DNA from: Pisaster brevispinus
Taxonomy: Eukaryota; Echinodermata; Asteroidea; Forcipulatida; Asteriidae
Length of the DNA stretch: 64,000 bases
NCBI GenBank assembly: GCA_023634235.1
Contig: JAMKCF010000007.1
Coordinates: forward strand, 17,304,592 to 17,368,591
Reading direction: 5' to 3'
Shown here piece after piece: positions 1 to 13,019 of the stretch (its first letter is position 1; each line of letters opens with the position of its first letter). A program made the position numbers and the translations under genes. A model generated the notes under the pieces. It was not told where the DNA came from, searched no databases, and worked only from the letters and a program-made list of their open reading frames with translations.

Positions 1-1740
1 AATCTTGATTTAAAACCTCCATGTGCACATTCAACGAGACCTTCAGGAACAAAAACCAAAGTTACCCCTAAGCTGCTCTGAACTCCTAAAAGAGTAAATC
101 AATTGTGTTTTGGGGGAACTTTTAAAGCATAGAGTGAATTGAAAACATCCTTAGTCTGTCCCTTCCAGATGTCTTACAATTCACTTAAAGTGCAACGTGA
201 AAAAAATGTTGAAAAGGAAAGATACAACTTAGAGAAATGATTACCAGGTGCAACTATGTCTTCTGGTCTTGTTCTGACTTTCCAAAAAATAATTGGTCAC
301 TTTCCTCACAAAATGAACTGATGACTTGAATGCACTTTTTCTTATCTTGACACAGATAGATTACAGGTACATAAATTGTATACTCTTCCATATGTATACA
401 TAACTTGTAAAGTCTGTTAATACTTTATGTGTTTCCTTGTGTGTTTGTTGCAGAATCAAGTAGTCAAGCGAATAGGATGTTTTTTTCATTCTGGAATATT
501 TGAGCAGAAGACAAACTTTCTTCAAGGACTCTGTGAATGTATTGGACATCCCATCAAACCACGCTGCATGCAAGCTGCAAGATACACTTCTTGAGGAGAT
601 TTTTATAATTTCTGCAAGGATTTTTTGAACACTGAAACATCATCAACTGATGCTACAAGTTTCAATCCATCAAAGACTCTGTGAACAATGTGGACATAAA
701 TGAACCCAAACTCACTGTCTCTTGAGATGCAGCTCTAGAGTTATCTAATCCTACATCTCAAAGCCTGGATTGGAGACAGAATTCCTGAAGACTCTTTGAA
801 CACTTGAGATACAAATGAGATGAGAAGGATACATCAGTTCTGTTAAGACTTTCGTGTTTGCAAGATCGAAGACATTTCTGAACCCACATTGACATTGTAC
901 TCTTTGGAACCTCAATGAGATCAACATTACATGGACCAGAGCGTTTGTATATAGTATTTGAAAAAAGCAATTGAGAAATGTTTAAGTTTAAATTTTAAAA
1001 ATACTTAGGATAGTCAGGGAACAAATCAAACCATTAGTTTAAATATTGTCACCATTTTCAAGAACAGACAAATGTGTAAAAAAGGAATTTCAAAAAAGTC
1101 AATTCAATATTTATACAGAAATTAATTTTTTTCATAACATTAAAAAAAAATTCAATTGTTCTAGTCATAAAATTAATAGATTTGCTACTCAAATTAGCAC
1201 ACAGATAAAATCACCCGATTTATCACTTTAAATTTTCACAACAGGGCAATCTTCAATTTGCCTACATGTATTTCCCATAAAGAAGTACCAGTGCTTGCAG
1301 AGTGCCAAAAAACAAGTGCTCTTGCTTTTGAGTCTTCAGGAAAAGACAATCTACCTGACCTAAGATAAATTGAGTTTTCTCATACTCCAATTTTGTTTAT
1401 GCATTGGTTTTTGTATGATGCTCTGCACACAGACCATATTTGCACAATTTTAAATCTCCACTTTCATGTCTTGTCAAATTTCAAAGCTAAAGTGACTAAA
1501 AGTCTCAAAACCAGTTGTTTCAAAAACTTCAAATGCAGTTTTCTCCAAACATGAAAGTTTTGCTGCTGCAGGGGCTTATAAAGTGTCTCTTTGTGAAAAC
1601 GGTGACGATCTCTTTGCCAAATCAGTATTAAAGTAAAAATGTAGCATTAATTAAGGTATAGTCATCTGTTCATGCATGAATGTGTATAGGATTAGGGCAG
1701 TAAAAGGGCTTTAACTAAGTGAAATGGCATTACTAAATAA
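1..1740. other. AT-rich non-coding DNA
   Basis: I see no convincing exon here. Between about 560 and 960 there is a loose, strongly diverged repetition built on the phrase 'aagactctgtgaac', which suggests an old tandem repeat. Short open frames in this stretch have no recognisable domains and no splice context. Confidence 0.5.
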
Positions 1741-1747
1741 TTTGTTA

Positions 1748-1926
1748 AACAGTCTCTTCCAAAAACCAAAAAGTGAACTAAAAGACAGGATTGAAACAAA
1801 TAGTGTTTCCAACAAATGCAGTGAAAGGAAAACCAAATTAAACAGTCTCTTCCAAAAACCAAAAAGTGAACTTAAAGATAGGATTGAAACAAATAGTGTT
1901 TCCAACAAATGCAGTGAAAGGAAAAC
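1748..1926. repeat. two-copy 93-bp tandem repeat
   Basis: A 93-bp unit starting with aacagtctcttccaaaaacc at 1748 is repeated at 1841 with only a few substitutions. Because 93 is a multiple of three, both strands keep an open frame with a 31-residue repeat; I take this as a consequence of the duplication and not as evidence of a gene. A looser repetition around 'aaataggttgtcaacag' continues from about 1950 to 2115. Confidence 0.85.
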
Positions 1927-2887
1927 AAGTATAGATTACAATAGAAAAGGTATCTTAAAATAGGTTGTCAACCCTTAAACCAGCAGGAGTACTAAATGAC
2001 TAAGACTAAACCAAAACAGGTATTTCTAAATTGGTTGTTAATAGCGAACTAAATGAATGTTAAATGAGAAAGGACTAAAACAAAAAGACGTTTTTAAATA
2101 GGTTGTCAACAGCTTCTCCATAAACCACCAAGTTTACTAAGTTAGCCTCTCTCAACAATCAACTGATGAACTAAACATTCATTGACATGTTAAGTTTCAA
2201 AAATGTATAAATCTATGACTAAGACCAATGAATGGAAGATGAGTAAACTAATCTAACAGAAATGTCAAGACTCAACTGTATCTCAACCCTGGTTCTTCTC
2301 ACAACCAACGCTTCAACTGAAAGAGATTGAATTCATACAAATGTCAATCCTAAACCTACTCAGTAATGACTCAATGCAAAGCTTAAACTTAATGAGAAGA
2401 CAATTTATGAAGATTAATGAAGATTTTAACAGTAATACTTCACAAGAACTCAACCATAGATATTGTTTGTAACTTGAAAGACCTACAAGATGTTAGTGTA
2501 GGAATTGTTTGGATATTGTTGACTTTGCCTTTACAAGGAAAAGCATCCTAAACAGAATAGCACATAGGAATTCATGCATGAACAGAGGGTAATTAGTAAA
2601 GGTAGTTCTAAATAATGCTATGTATGACCAGCCTTTTACAGAAAGCTGAACTTTTAGGTTACTGCAAAAACAAAACAAGCAAAAACACCTAGAAAGATTT
2701 GGACCAATAGTGTAATCACAAAGTATTCAAATGCTCTGTCTAAAACTAATTAGCTAGAAAGATTAGAAGTCAATAATTCAGCTTTTTTCAGTATTACCAT
2801 GTAAACAAATTTATACTTAAAATCGTATTCAAATTGTTGTGAAATTAGAAATCTAACAAGCTTTCATGTGAGAGGCTGTATCATAAG

Positions 2888-3350
2888 ACCCTGCGTGGTG
2901 AAATTCTGCTAAACTGCGAAGCATGCATTTTGTAATCAGTTGCTCAAATTTGATATTTTTTGTTTATTTAAAAAAAAAAAATCAAAAATTCAAAAATCCT
3001 TAAGTTGCCTGATGAACCCTAGCCACATTATGTTGGGAAGAATTTGTAAATTGGGGCAAACCATTGAGCCAGCAACAGCCATCCAAAGGCCTCACAAAAG
3101 CCACACCCCATGATGAAATTAATTGGATTGCATAACAGTGCATGTATAGTGTCAATTGGGCTAGCAAACAATTATTGCTGGGCTTGCTACTTTTTTTTAT
3201 CTTGAGGGCCTCTATTCATCTGTTTAGACCATTTGAGAAGGAATTGTTTTCACCAAAACAAACATAGTGCCTGCTATTCACAGCACCTTCTAAACATATT
3301 AGTTTGATAACATAACCGTCTTCACAAGCTATGACATCACCACGCAGGGT
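2888..3350. mobile_element. MITE-like element with perfect 14-bp TIRs
   Basis: ACCCTGCGTGGTGA at 2888-2901 is matched by its exact reverse complement at 3337-3350, giving a 463-bp interval without coding potential. This fits a small non-autonomous DNA transposon. I could not define a clear target-site duplication, so the superfamily stays open; the CCCTG terminus is compatible with several. Confidence 0.6.
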
Positions 3351-3676
3351 TTTAAACATTGTAAGTTAATTTGATTTATTAGTTAGAGAGTGGAGGGTGA
3401 GTCTTAATTATCTGTTGGTAGTCGGGTACAAGATTGGTCGTAAATGTACTTCAGAACTCAAAACGTCAATTCACAAAGTCAAACATTTACAGTGCAAACT
3501 AACTTCTTTTTTAAAACTTACATGTACAAATTCAATACATTGGCTGGAACAGCTGATGTGATTGTCGTCTCTGATACCAAAATGAACTATTTGGGGGTTT
3601 ATTTATTTTACTTTTACAAACATTCTCAGAAAAAGGTCTTCATGCAAAAGCAGCAACTGAATCGTTTTAGCAGATT

Positions 3677-4200
3677 GGACAAACTATCTTTAAAAGCTTA
3701 CATCTAAATTCTGGATCTTCCTTTTACGCTACTTGCTCGCCCATTTTTTCCAGTTAACAATTCTGTAACTAGTGAAATAACTTTTGTATTTGTTTTTTAT
3801 ACCGGCAGCAATAAAAAAGCACCTCGCTGCATGTTAGCCATCCATTAAGGAAATAGCATGTTCACAAATTTGTACACATTTCTAGTTGTCTTACATTGAC
3901 ATGTATGGGGCCAAATGAATGTAAATTTTCTACTAAACTGATAGGCTTTCCAGACAAAATCTCAATTCAAACTCTCATGTTTCAGTTCATGTTCTTTTTT
4001 TTATTGAAACTTTTCTGAAGTACCTTAGCCAATCTTGTACCTTGACATTTTAGCATCATGGACAAATTGTCTTTAAAAGCTGACATCTAAATTCTGGATC
4101 TTCCTTTTACATTGCAAAACCAAAAATGGCACATTTATTTTGCCAATCTTTTCCAGTGAACAATTCTGTTACTAATGAAAAAGTTACTTTGTATTTTACC
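3677..4200. repeat. diverged direct repeat pair (about 3677-3800 and 4059-4200)
   Basis: The phrase 'aaaagct(t/g)acatctaaattctggatcttccttttac' occurs near 3690 and again near 4073, about 382 bp apart, and similarity continues through 'ttttccagt(t/g)aacaattctgt(a/t)act'. The second copy has a short insertion after 'ccttttac'. It is a local segmental duplication or two copies of a dispersed repeat. Confidence 0.7.
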
Positions 4201-4240
4201 AACAGAAAAGGGAATGTTAGGCCTATCCCCTCCCCTCTTA

Positions 4241-4315
4241 TGGCACCCCGGTGCATGCAAGCCATCCTGGTGCTCGCACAAGTGTTCCCCGCCCGCAGGT
4301 GTCGGCAGGCTGGTC
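4241..4315 (+). repeat. dispersed GC-rich repeat, copy 1
   Basis: This 75-bp GC-rich block is about 80 percent identical by eye to the reverse complement of 14775-14850. Shared landmarks are 'gcacccc', 'atgcaagcc', 'cacaagtgtt' and 'cccgccc'. Several short open frames overlap it on both strands, which is expected for a stop-poor GC-rich patch and does not indicate a gene. It is probably part of an interspersed transposon family. Confidence 0.65.
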
Positions 4316-7300
4316 GGTGTGTTGTCCTCTGAATGCACTTGCAGGTGTTTGGCTGTTTGTGGTGTGTCAACCTTCCCAAGATTTGGCGGTCTGGATGAAT
4401 CAGAGACCCACAGTTGGCTGCAACATGGTAAGGATCCTTTGAACTATAATAACCAGTTTTCTTTCCACAGAGGAAGATGTATCCATCTTCCACTCCGGAC
4501 ATTGCACATGGAAGAAATGCCTTCAAGTCTACTCTGAACTGTACATTTCAAATGTTGCATCGTGGTGTTTTGATCCATGAGAATGGAATATCATCAAATG
4601 TTCATTTTTGTAGAGTATTTCTAAAATGTTTGCCATACTAAGAGATTTGGGTCAAAATATCTCAGCCAGCCAATCATTTGTTGAACGATCACTGTCTAAA
4701 CCACTCTCTGCTTGTGTTCAAAAATCAAGTTTTGTAGTTTTTAGAAGAAATGTACATCGGAAATACTCAATCTTTCAGAAAGCAATTACAAATCCATCCA
4801 AAGTAAATCAAATTATAAAAACAAACTCATCAGCACAAACAGCAAACAACGCCTTTTGAAAATAGTAAAGAAAAAACAAGTCTTTACAACAAATAAATAT
4901 TGGAAAACAATTACAACTGCATTAACTTTCAAATTTATTGTGAAAATCCACAGATTAAAAACCAACCTTGCGTACTCTAACAAATGAAAATACATTAGTG
5001 AATAAGGTAGAATTGAATGAGCTTTTAACAGAATCTTCGTTTGGTGACAAAAATCATTAAGTCCTAGCAAAATGTTAGATGAAGTTCAAAAGAAGTTAAA
5101 AACTTGAAACTGCTAAGCAAACAAAATGCAAAAGTATTCTAAACTTAGGATTGAAAAGGTTGCCATTTGACCAAAAGCACGTACTACTTTCTACTTATTT
5201 CAAAATTACTTCCCAATAGCTAAAAATGGGAAAAAGCAGAAAAACATACTTTCTGCCAAATTTCAGTTTGTTAGGAATTCAATCCTACTGTAATGACATA
5301 AAACTAAACTCAGTGACTTTAAAGAGGCAAAACCATACTCACTGAAAATGAGTTACATCAAAACAGATGTTTCAACATATTCCATCAAACTCAAGTTTGT
5401 TCAAAATATCTCTTACTAAGAGACAAATTTAGGTTCTGTGAAAAAAATATGTCCAAATGATGTCGGCAAAGAACCCAACTGTATCTCCTCAAGATCTTGA
5501 TATATCTTGATATGATGTTAATCAAGTTCCTTCAACAGACAATACTGTTGATACAAGATATTTACAAAATCCAACAAGAAATGTGAACAGAACTCCATTT
5601 CAGGTAGTTCTAAAGTCTATTTCACTGTTTCAAGATTTTTGGAATGCAAAAAACAAACAAATATAGAGAACTTAAGATGAGTTCAATTCTATCCTGCATG
5701 TCATTGCACTGCAGCTGAAAATATCCTGTTGTGTTAATAATCACCATGACAATAATCACAGATTGAGAAAGGCAGCAGTTTATTGGAAACTTTAGCCTCA
5801 ATGTGATTGTAATAGACTTGAATGATAGAAAGATCAAATTGAAAGAGCATTACCTTGGTTAAGACTCCATTTCCAGTGGCATATCAACTGTTTTTAACTT
5901 GTAACTCCAAAGATGTCAGTGTTTGAGCTGAAACGTAGCAAATCAGAAAGAGTATTTTTTAAATAAATGTAGTCTCCAATACTGGGGAAGAATTGTTCTA
6001 GATCTACATGTGTAATCGTGGTAGTTCCTGGCCAAACTGTAACTTCATGGTGGTTCCTGGCCAAACAGTGGAACTGATCCCAACACTGGGAAATATTGGG
6101 GTACCAAACTCTTCAAACTGCTGTAGAAGAATGGCCTGGTGTGCAAAAGTAGAGCACCATACTATAAACTAGGGCTGCACATGGGACGATGTGGTGGGTC
6201 CCTCAGTATTGACGGCAACTGTGGTGTTAGACACGGGGGTCCCAGTCTCGTTAGATAGGTCCATGGTAATTTTAATTGAAGTTAGAATTCATGTACTGTA
6301 ACTATACATCCTCAGCCATGCACCGATAGTCTTCAATCAAAGGCAATACCAAGCATGTTAGGGTTGAATATCAATCAAGGCATTGACCCAAAAAATTTTA
6401 GGGTTTGAAACGGAGACAGATTGTCTTCAGACCTGTATGTTTCCACAGAAATAACAAACACTGTTAGACATTCTGTGCCTTCATTATCTTTACTTCGAAT
6501 GTGGAAGTTTTCAAGAAGTACTTAGACAGTTGTTGTCAAGTTCTTAATCTCAGTCATTGCAGTGATCACTCAGTGAGACTCAAGACATCAAACATGTCAA
6601 ATAGGATGAGCTCCTTATTCTTGGTCTTGTGTGTGTTGCACCAAACCAACATGGCCACAGGTCATTTGATTACAATACAGAATGCTGTTGCAAACGGACA
6701 TGCAGCATGGTCAATAATCAGGTCCGATCATTTACTGATGATACATGCAGCGACAACCCTGATATACCTCTGAATGGGAACAGTGAACATGTTCCTCAGG
6801 CACTAAATACCACTAGTGGGTGGCAAAATACGAAGGCATAGTTCGCCAACATACCTTTACTTGGTATAGATAAATTCCAGTAGCAAGTGTAATTATGCAA
6901 ACACTGCCCTCAATGATATCCATATCCTGGGTAGAGAGGGACTTAATCTAGTCAAGTAGCTACCGTCAGATCTACCAAGAGAACTATGAAACAAACTTCA
7001 CCAAAATATTACTATTAGAGGAAGCAACGCATCATGAGACTGTATGTCCAAAGCATTCATTGTGAACATCTTAACATCCAGTAAACCTGTACATAATTGT
7101 ACATGTGAAGACACTTTGACATTTAAAGTGCAACAGAATAACCTCATACAGAGGTTTCTTTAGTTGAATGGTCAATGCCTTGATTGAATTTTGCTAATTC
7201 TAAGCAGCCTTAAACTTAACTTGGGCTTGGGGTATTCCGGTGGTTCATGATTAAGTGTTAGTGTTTACAAGTCAGAACCAAAAATACAACCTCTTTGTTT

Positions 7301-7762
7301 TTGTTTTTTTAGTAACCAGTGAAGGTTTTGAAGAAACCGTTAACCTTAAGACTTAGCATGTCAAACCAAATAATGAGTTGAAATTCATAAGTAACCGTCA
7401 GATCAAAAAATGTTGGTTTGAAACTAAAAAACAAACATTTGTTATGTGATTGACAAAAGCAATTTAACAAAGTCATACAATCACCTTTAAATCAATTATT
7501 GCCAACCTTGGCAATAATAAACTTGGTTTACATAACCCCAAGCCCGGTTAGTCAGTATATAAACTGATATTAGGATTGTACCTTGTTGAATTATAGTTCT
7601 GAAAGTTCTTCACATTTACTTTTAATGACAATAGCCAGCCTTTCCAATAAGCTCGGGGGATAGAACTCTGCAGAAATCTAATAAGCTTAAGATTTGAGTG
7701 TGATGAAGGGGTTTATGAGGAGTCTCAAAAAAATCACCTACATCCATCATGATTTGAAGCTC
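4316..7762. other. non-coding stretch
   Basis: No exon with matching splice sites and recognisable protein similarity was found. One small direct repeat, 'ggt(a/g)gttcctggccaaac', occurs twice near 6018 and 6050. Otherwise the sequence is ordinary AT-rich intergenic or intronic DNA. Confidence 0.5.
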
Positions 7763-7972
7763 AATGTGACTTCCCTCCTTGATCTAAAGCTGGTATACAG
7801 TTCTCCAGGCTGTCTCAGTAGCAATTACCTGTAATGTGACTTCCCTCCTTGATCTAAAGCTGGTATACAATTCTCCCAGCTGTCTCAGTAGCATTCACCT
7901 GTAATGTGACTTCCCTCCTTGATCTAAAGCTGGTATACAATTCTCCCAGCTGACTCAGTAGCAATCACTTGT
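7763..7972. repeat. three-copy 70-bp tandem repeat
   Basis: The unit beginning aatgtgacttccctccttga starts at 7763, 7833 and 7903, an exact 70-bp period. The copies differ by only a few bases, for example 'tgtctcag' against 'tgactcag' near the unit end, so the array is young compared with the surroundings. Confidence 0.9.
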
Positions 7973-8729
7973 AAGCTGTTGCCTCCACTGGGCACTTACA
8001 ATGTAGACGCAGTTGGTAGTGTGATACCCTGAATAACCAAAACCTTGGATAAGCTGATCACAACCAGTCTATGGAAAACAAATCCTTGGGATTTAAATCA
8101 ATATCAGAAAACACTGTGCTCATTAGTTTAGATCACAATTACCAGTGAGGCAAAATGTACATGACTTTGTACTTAATGGACCTCTAGATAATGTGAAGAA
8201 CTTTTAGGACACTGTCTTATTCAACCTTGCTTTGGTATTGCCCAGCCTCGTTCCCACTAGTCCCAAATGGAAAAATTACCATAACACTACAAAATTAAAG
8301 TGGCCAGTAAGCCAGTAAGGCAATGTGATTTAAGTTTCCCCTCTATGAACCCAAATAAGCACCTCATTCAGGTGAACTGATGTTTACCCACTTTAATACA
8401 TTGTCGTATCAAATAAATAAACAATTTATTAGCCACTTTGGGTACACCCGTAATTACCCCCATTGGGGCAAACGGATGTGCTTACCCTCCTTCATTCGCA
8501 TACTACACAGCCAAAGTTGATCTCAACATCCACTGTTGGACAAAGAGTCAAACATAAACCAACCACATCCACCCATAAATCCCCTCTGGTCCCACTGCCA
8601 GTGGCTAAATCCAGCCCCTATTGAACCACACACTATGTCCACCACAAGTCCCAATATGGGCAAATGGATGTCAAGTGAAAAGTGGCTGCCACTAGGCACT
8701 TCTGTTTTCCGGCCTTCACCCTTCGATCA

Positions 8730-8975
8730 TTAGCCCATGTAGACAACCAATAACGCCTACAACTTGCTCTGTTGGGCAACCAAAAACACCTTAAGTACTC
8801 GCCCCTGTTGGACAACCAATAACGCCTACAACTTGCCCCTGTTGGGCAACCAAAGACACCTAACTACTCGCCCTTATTGGGCAACCAAAGACACCTAACT
8901 ACTCGCCCCTGTTTAACAACCAATAACGCCTACAACTAGGCCCTGTAGGGCAACCAATAGCACCTACCATAAGGC
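8730..8975. repeat. degenerate 34-36-bp minisatellite
   Basis: A unit of the form gcccctgttgggcaaccaa followed by 'gacacctaactact' or 'taacgcctacaactt' recurs about every 34-36 bp from 8730 to 8975. The two alternating tails suggest a higher-order arrangement. Weaker echoes ('ctgttgg(g/a)caaa') extend the decayed array from roughly 8450 to 9220. Confidence 0.8.
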
Positions 8976-9450
8976 CCGTTGGCCAAAGTGTTTCATAGGT
9001 GTAGGCAACACTAACCCCCTTACTTTGAGTAAACGATTGTACAGATGACAAAGTTGCTACCACTTGGCACCTCTGATTTCCACTTGGCCCCTCTTGGGCA
9101 CCTAACATGGTACAGCTTGTTCATGTGGGACAAAAACCAACTACATACCACTCCTGTCAGGCAAAGTAAAGTACAGTGTACCAACAACCTACCACTATAG
9201 ACACTGTTGGGCAAAGTATTTTAGACACAGTGACCAATACTACCTCCCTCATATTTTCACGCTTCACAAACTACTAGTCACCTATCAGATGAAGTGTGTT
9301 TTCTAAACACACACCATCTGCCCCTACTTGACTTAAGTGACTGATTAGCAAAAGCAATCACTTCCCCCAATAGTTACATGAACAATTCCTGAGTTCCATG
9401 TCATAGTGAGATACTGTGGGATGGATTACCATGGGAACGAGGTAATTAAC

Positions 9451-9779
9451 ATTGACCTATCGCCATTCAATACTCAGCCATATCTCGGACTTAGAAGTGA
9501 TAGCAAGTTAAGACAAGCACTCTCAGGAAGTAGATGCAAGTTAAGCATTGCATGTACATGAACCAGCATAAAATCTGGTCTTCATGTAGAACAAGTACAT
9601 CTCATTGTCCATGTGTGCTAAATGAGGCATATTGTACATCAAGTATGTACATGAATAAATACATACATCTTGTATGTATGAGATAGGTTATCACTTTTCA
9701 GTATTGTAGACTGGTTGATCATACAATGTGCTTAGTGCACTGTTAGTGGCTATCATAATATGAATGGCGATAGGTCAAT
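9451..9779. mobile_element. MITE-like element with perfect 19-bp TIRs
   Basis: ATTGACCTATCGCCATTCA at 9451-9469 has its exact reverse complement at 9761-9779, bounding a 329-bp non-coding segment. The interior is AT-rich with many 'tacat/atgta' words and has no open frame of note. This is a typical miniature inverted-repeat element; the target duplication is not obvious. Confidence 0.65.
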
Positions 9780-9822
9780 ACTGTTTGATTGAAGACTATC
9801 AAAAAGCTCCATGTATTTTAGG

Positions 9823-10470
9823 GCTGTATACACCACTGGTTTTTGGTAAAGTAGTGAAACTTAAGTAGGAAACCATTTCATCAAATTGATGTTGATAGAG
9901 AAAAGGAAGATATATTTATATCATAATCCAAATTTTTTTTTAGCTGGGATAGACCATTGGAAAACCACATGCGTTCTTACACTAAAAAATGTGGACATCT
10001 TTTGTTGATTCTCAACTAATGCATTCAAACTTAACAAGAACCAGATCTATGTAAACATCAGTCTGGAAAAGTGTCAGTGTAAACTAGTCTACTGGCAGAA
10101 ACAATGAGCAAATGAGATTAAAATACAAGTATGTTTTAACATTGAACTTGATTACTGTATCCAGTGCTCTATTTCAAACTGTGGGTTATACTTTGGATGA
10201 TTAGACACAGAGACATAGACAAATTTTGAAGAATGATTTGAATCAGTACAGTAGAAAGATGAAATTGCATCAAGTTCAATAGTCTTATCGATGAGCTGGA
10301 TAAGTACTAGAGGGGTGAAAAGAAACTTTAAGAATATTTTAACTGACACTGACACTCTATGGCGAGTGTAAGTTCACAGGTGGTAATTTCAGCCAAATAC
10401 TTGGATGTAATTACCCATAGGATTCCAGCTCTTTCACTACGTATTGTTTTATACCAGTGGTGTAAACAGT
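9823..10470. mobile_element. possible element bounded by imperfect inverted repeats
   Basis: 'tacaccactggt' near 9830 is mirrored by 'ccagtggtgta' near 10455, and the similarity extends a few bases outward as 'ctgt'. The interval would be about 650 bp and has no coding content. No target duplication was seen, so this is only a candidate. Confidence 0.3.
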
Positions 10471-10479
10471 CTGTCCATT

Positions 10480-12200
10480 GTCCATGCATACAACTACTCA
10501 AGATTTTGAATACGAGATGTAGGCCCAGACATATGTAATCACAGGTCTTTTCTAGACTGCCTAATAAACCAAGTAGGTATGTTTACCTTGTGAAGAAGAT
10601 GCAAGAAATGAACTATGAGTATATCAGTCATAGGAGTGTAGACACCATGCTGGATGATAGTTAATATCACTCATTAATTCATTAGTGACACTCATTATTG
10701 GCTCCTTGATACTAATATGCAGAAGGTCCATCTTGTATGAGAATTAGTAGTATAGGGATAGATCAGCATATCAGTAGCTGCAGCAGGGATTTCATATAAC
10801 CTGATGTATGTAGCTCAGAAATACCAGTTTTTAATTCCAGTCCTGGATAGATGGAAAGAAATGTTTCTACATTTTTTGATAGGTTTTATCTGGGGGTAAA
10901 AACTACATCATAACCCACATTATGAACAATCAGTCTGTGGTTGTCTTTTCTTGGTGGACAAAACATACAAGTAGAGATGCATTCTTCAACAACTTGCTTG
11001 CAATAGTAACTAAAGGTCAGTTTAAGCGAGAGAAAAACCCAATACTTTAAGAGTGCAGCTCCAACCACAGACATAAAAATTTTAATAAGTTAAGCTACCC
11101 AAATATCAGGCATTATAGCTACCTTATCACAGCAGGAATAGCTACCCTAACAGCTTGCATTAGCTACCTCATGACAGCAGACACTGTCAACCCTAACACT
11201 AGGCATTATAAGCTACACTAAGAGCAGGCCATAGTTGTTGAGTTTGTACAATAGGTATAAAACATAATTTAAAAGGAACAGTTGTATGCATGTGAGACTC
11301 TAGCAGGCCCTGGGAAAGCCTACAATGTTGCTTAGGGATTCACTTCATCTATTCTGAAGTGAAAAACAAGGACATCTTAGACATCTGAATTCTAGTTGAA
11401 GATAGTATGCTCAGCAGAAACAAGTTTTGTGTTAAGCACCGATATGTAACAATCCTTGTTAGTTTCCACACAGGTCTCATGAAAGAACATTTATTTAAAG
11501 TGGAATCAAGAAGGCAAACAATATTAGGCTATACACTTTTAGATTGACATCTTTAGTAGTTAATCTTATTAGTCAATATAAAACTGCTGTCATCAATTTT
11601 GAAGTGATGTAAGATAAACATCTTAGCCGTCTAAGTCTTAGTTAAAATCTACCGATTACTGGCAGAAACACAATGAGTGCTAAAGACTTGCATGTAAAAA
11701 CAATCCTGGAATCCTGTTTGAATGACCTCTTTACTTCTTTATTATCAAGTAAACATTTAATACCAATCAGGAGCAGTTGATATTAAATAGTCAATATAAA
11801 CACTATACTTTAGTGAAGAGGAAAAGCTTCTTTGATACAGAAACATTATGATGCAAAGTAATTGAACAAACAAAATATAAAGCTACAATCAAGGGCTAAT
11901 TTTCAATTAGGCGATCAACAGAATAGAAGTTAGAAATAGATAGGTTTTGATTCGGAGCAATTAGACTTGTAAAGGTTGCGATGAAAACCGTCATTTAATA
12001 TTTCCCAGGGCCTGCTTATTATAGGTTTACATGTGAGCTGTAAAAGGTGCATGGTATTTTTTATACATGAGGATGTATAGTAAAGGTACAGTGCATGAAT
12101 TTGTAAAAACTTCAATTAATCTTACCATGGACAAAATAGAGGCAGGACTGGCAAACCCTGTGTCGATAAAAGGCACCATAGTTTCCCTTGATACTGAGGG
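10480..12200. other. non-coding stretch with a loose repeat
   Basis: I see no supported gene. Between about 11090 and 11230 there is a degenerate repeat of about 40 bp built on 'attatagctaccttatcacagcag' type phrases. The remainder is unremarkable. Confidence 0.45.
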
Positions 12201-12499
12201 GCAGATTTAAAAGGGGCGGATCCAGGATCTGAAATAGAGGAGGTGAAATTGGCCGGAGGTCCTGTCATGAAAAGGGGGGGGGGAACTTAGGGTTGGTCAC
12301 ACATAAAAATTTGTCCTAAATGCATTTAGCCTAGTGAGAAAAACATTTATTTGTGGACTAATTCAGAGTATTAGAAGAGCAGAATTTTTGAATTTCAGGA
12401 AAGTGCAAAACCTTCAAGATACTTTCACCAAGTGATGATGTAAAGGATTCACTTTGCAGTCATTAAGATGTTTCAGAAACGTTTTGATGCAATCTTTAG

Positions 12500-12529
12500 C
12501 AAGACACATGTTTGGTAGCATGTGTCTTG
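12500..12529. repeat. perfect 11-bp stem hairpin
   Basis: CAAGACACATG, an 8-nt spacer and CATGTGTCTTG form a perfect inverted repeat. It lies inside the candidate transposon at 12210-13005 and may be part of its internal structure. Confidence 0.7.
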
Positions 12530-12628
12530 ATTAATAGATTTGGTAGTCATCATAACGCTACAAATGCGTTGAGATGAGCCAAATAGCCTGACCAAGTGCT
12601 ACACAAGACCAATGAAACCATTGGTTAT

Positions 12629-12735
12629 ACTGTAGTCCAATCACTAAGGAAAGCATTATACATTGTTTTGGAAACTAATGCACACTGTAGTCCAATCAAT
12701 AAAAGAGCATCATGCATGTTTTGGAAACTAGCGCA
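12629..12735. repeat. two-copy tandem repeat of about 54 bp
   Basis: 'actgtagtccaatca' starts at 12629 and 12683, and both copies end with 'ttttggaaacta'. Divergence between the copies is moderate. Confidence 0.7.
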
Positions 12736-13019
12736 AAGTACTCCAGGTAGGGGCACCTCAGAATAATCTGGAAAGCTTCAAGGAATCAACTGTGTGTGAC
12801 AAAGTCTGTATATCATGCCCCCCCCCCCCCCAAGAAAATAAGGGAATGGTACCAAAGCACAGAGTACAAATGTGCCAAAGTACAAAAGGCGGTTGTAACA
12901 TAGGAAAAGAAGAAATTGACATGACAGGGCTTTCCGGCAAAATGTAGGGAAAGAAAAAGAGGGGAGGTCTAACACAAAAAATGGGACCTCCCATGGATCC
13001 GTCATTAAACTTCCACCAC

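Larger units (their letters stand above)
12210..13005. mobile_element. possible DNA transposon with 'cggatcca' ends
   Basis: The left side reads 'ggggcggatccagg' near 12216 and the right side, reverse-complemented, reads 'tgacggatccatgg' near 13000. Both ends run into G- or C-rich tracts (12277 and 12818), as many hAT-like elements in marine invertebrates do. The inverted match is short and no target duplication was found. Confidence 0.3.

Noticed and set aside
4107..4537. Several overlapping frames on both strands, up to 139 codons
   Set aside because: They coincide with a GC-rich dispersed repeat with few stop codons. Frames compete on both strands and none resembles a known protein.
7763..9220. 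CRISPR-like appearance of regularly spaced repeats
   Set aside because: The spacers are as repetitive as the repeats, and the sequence context is animal; these are minisatellites.
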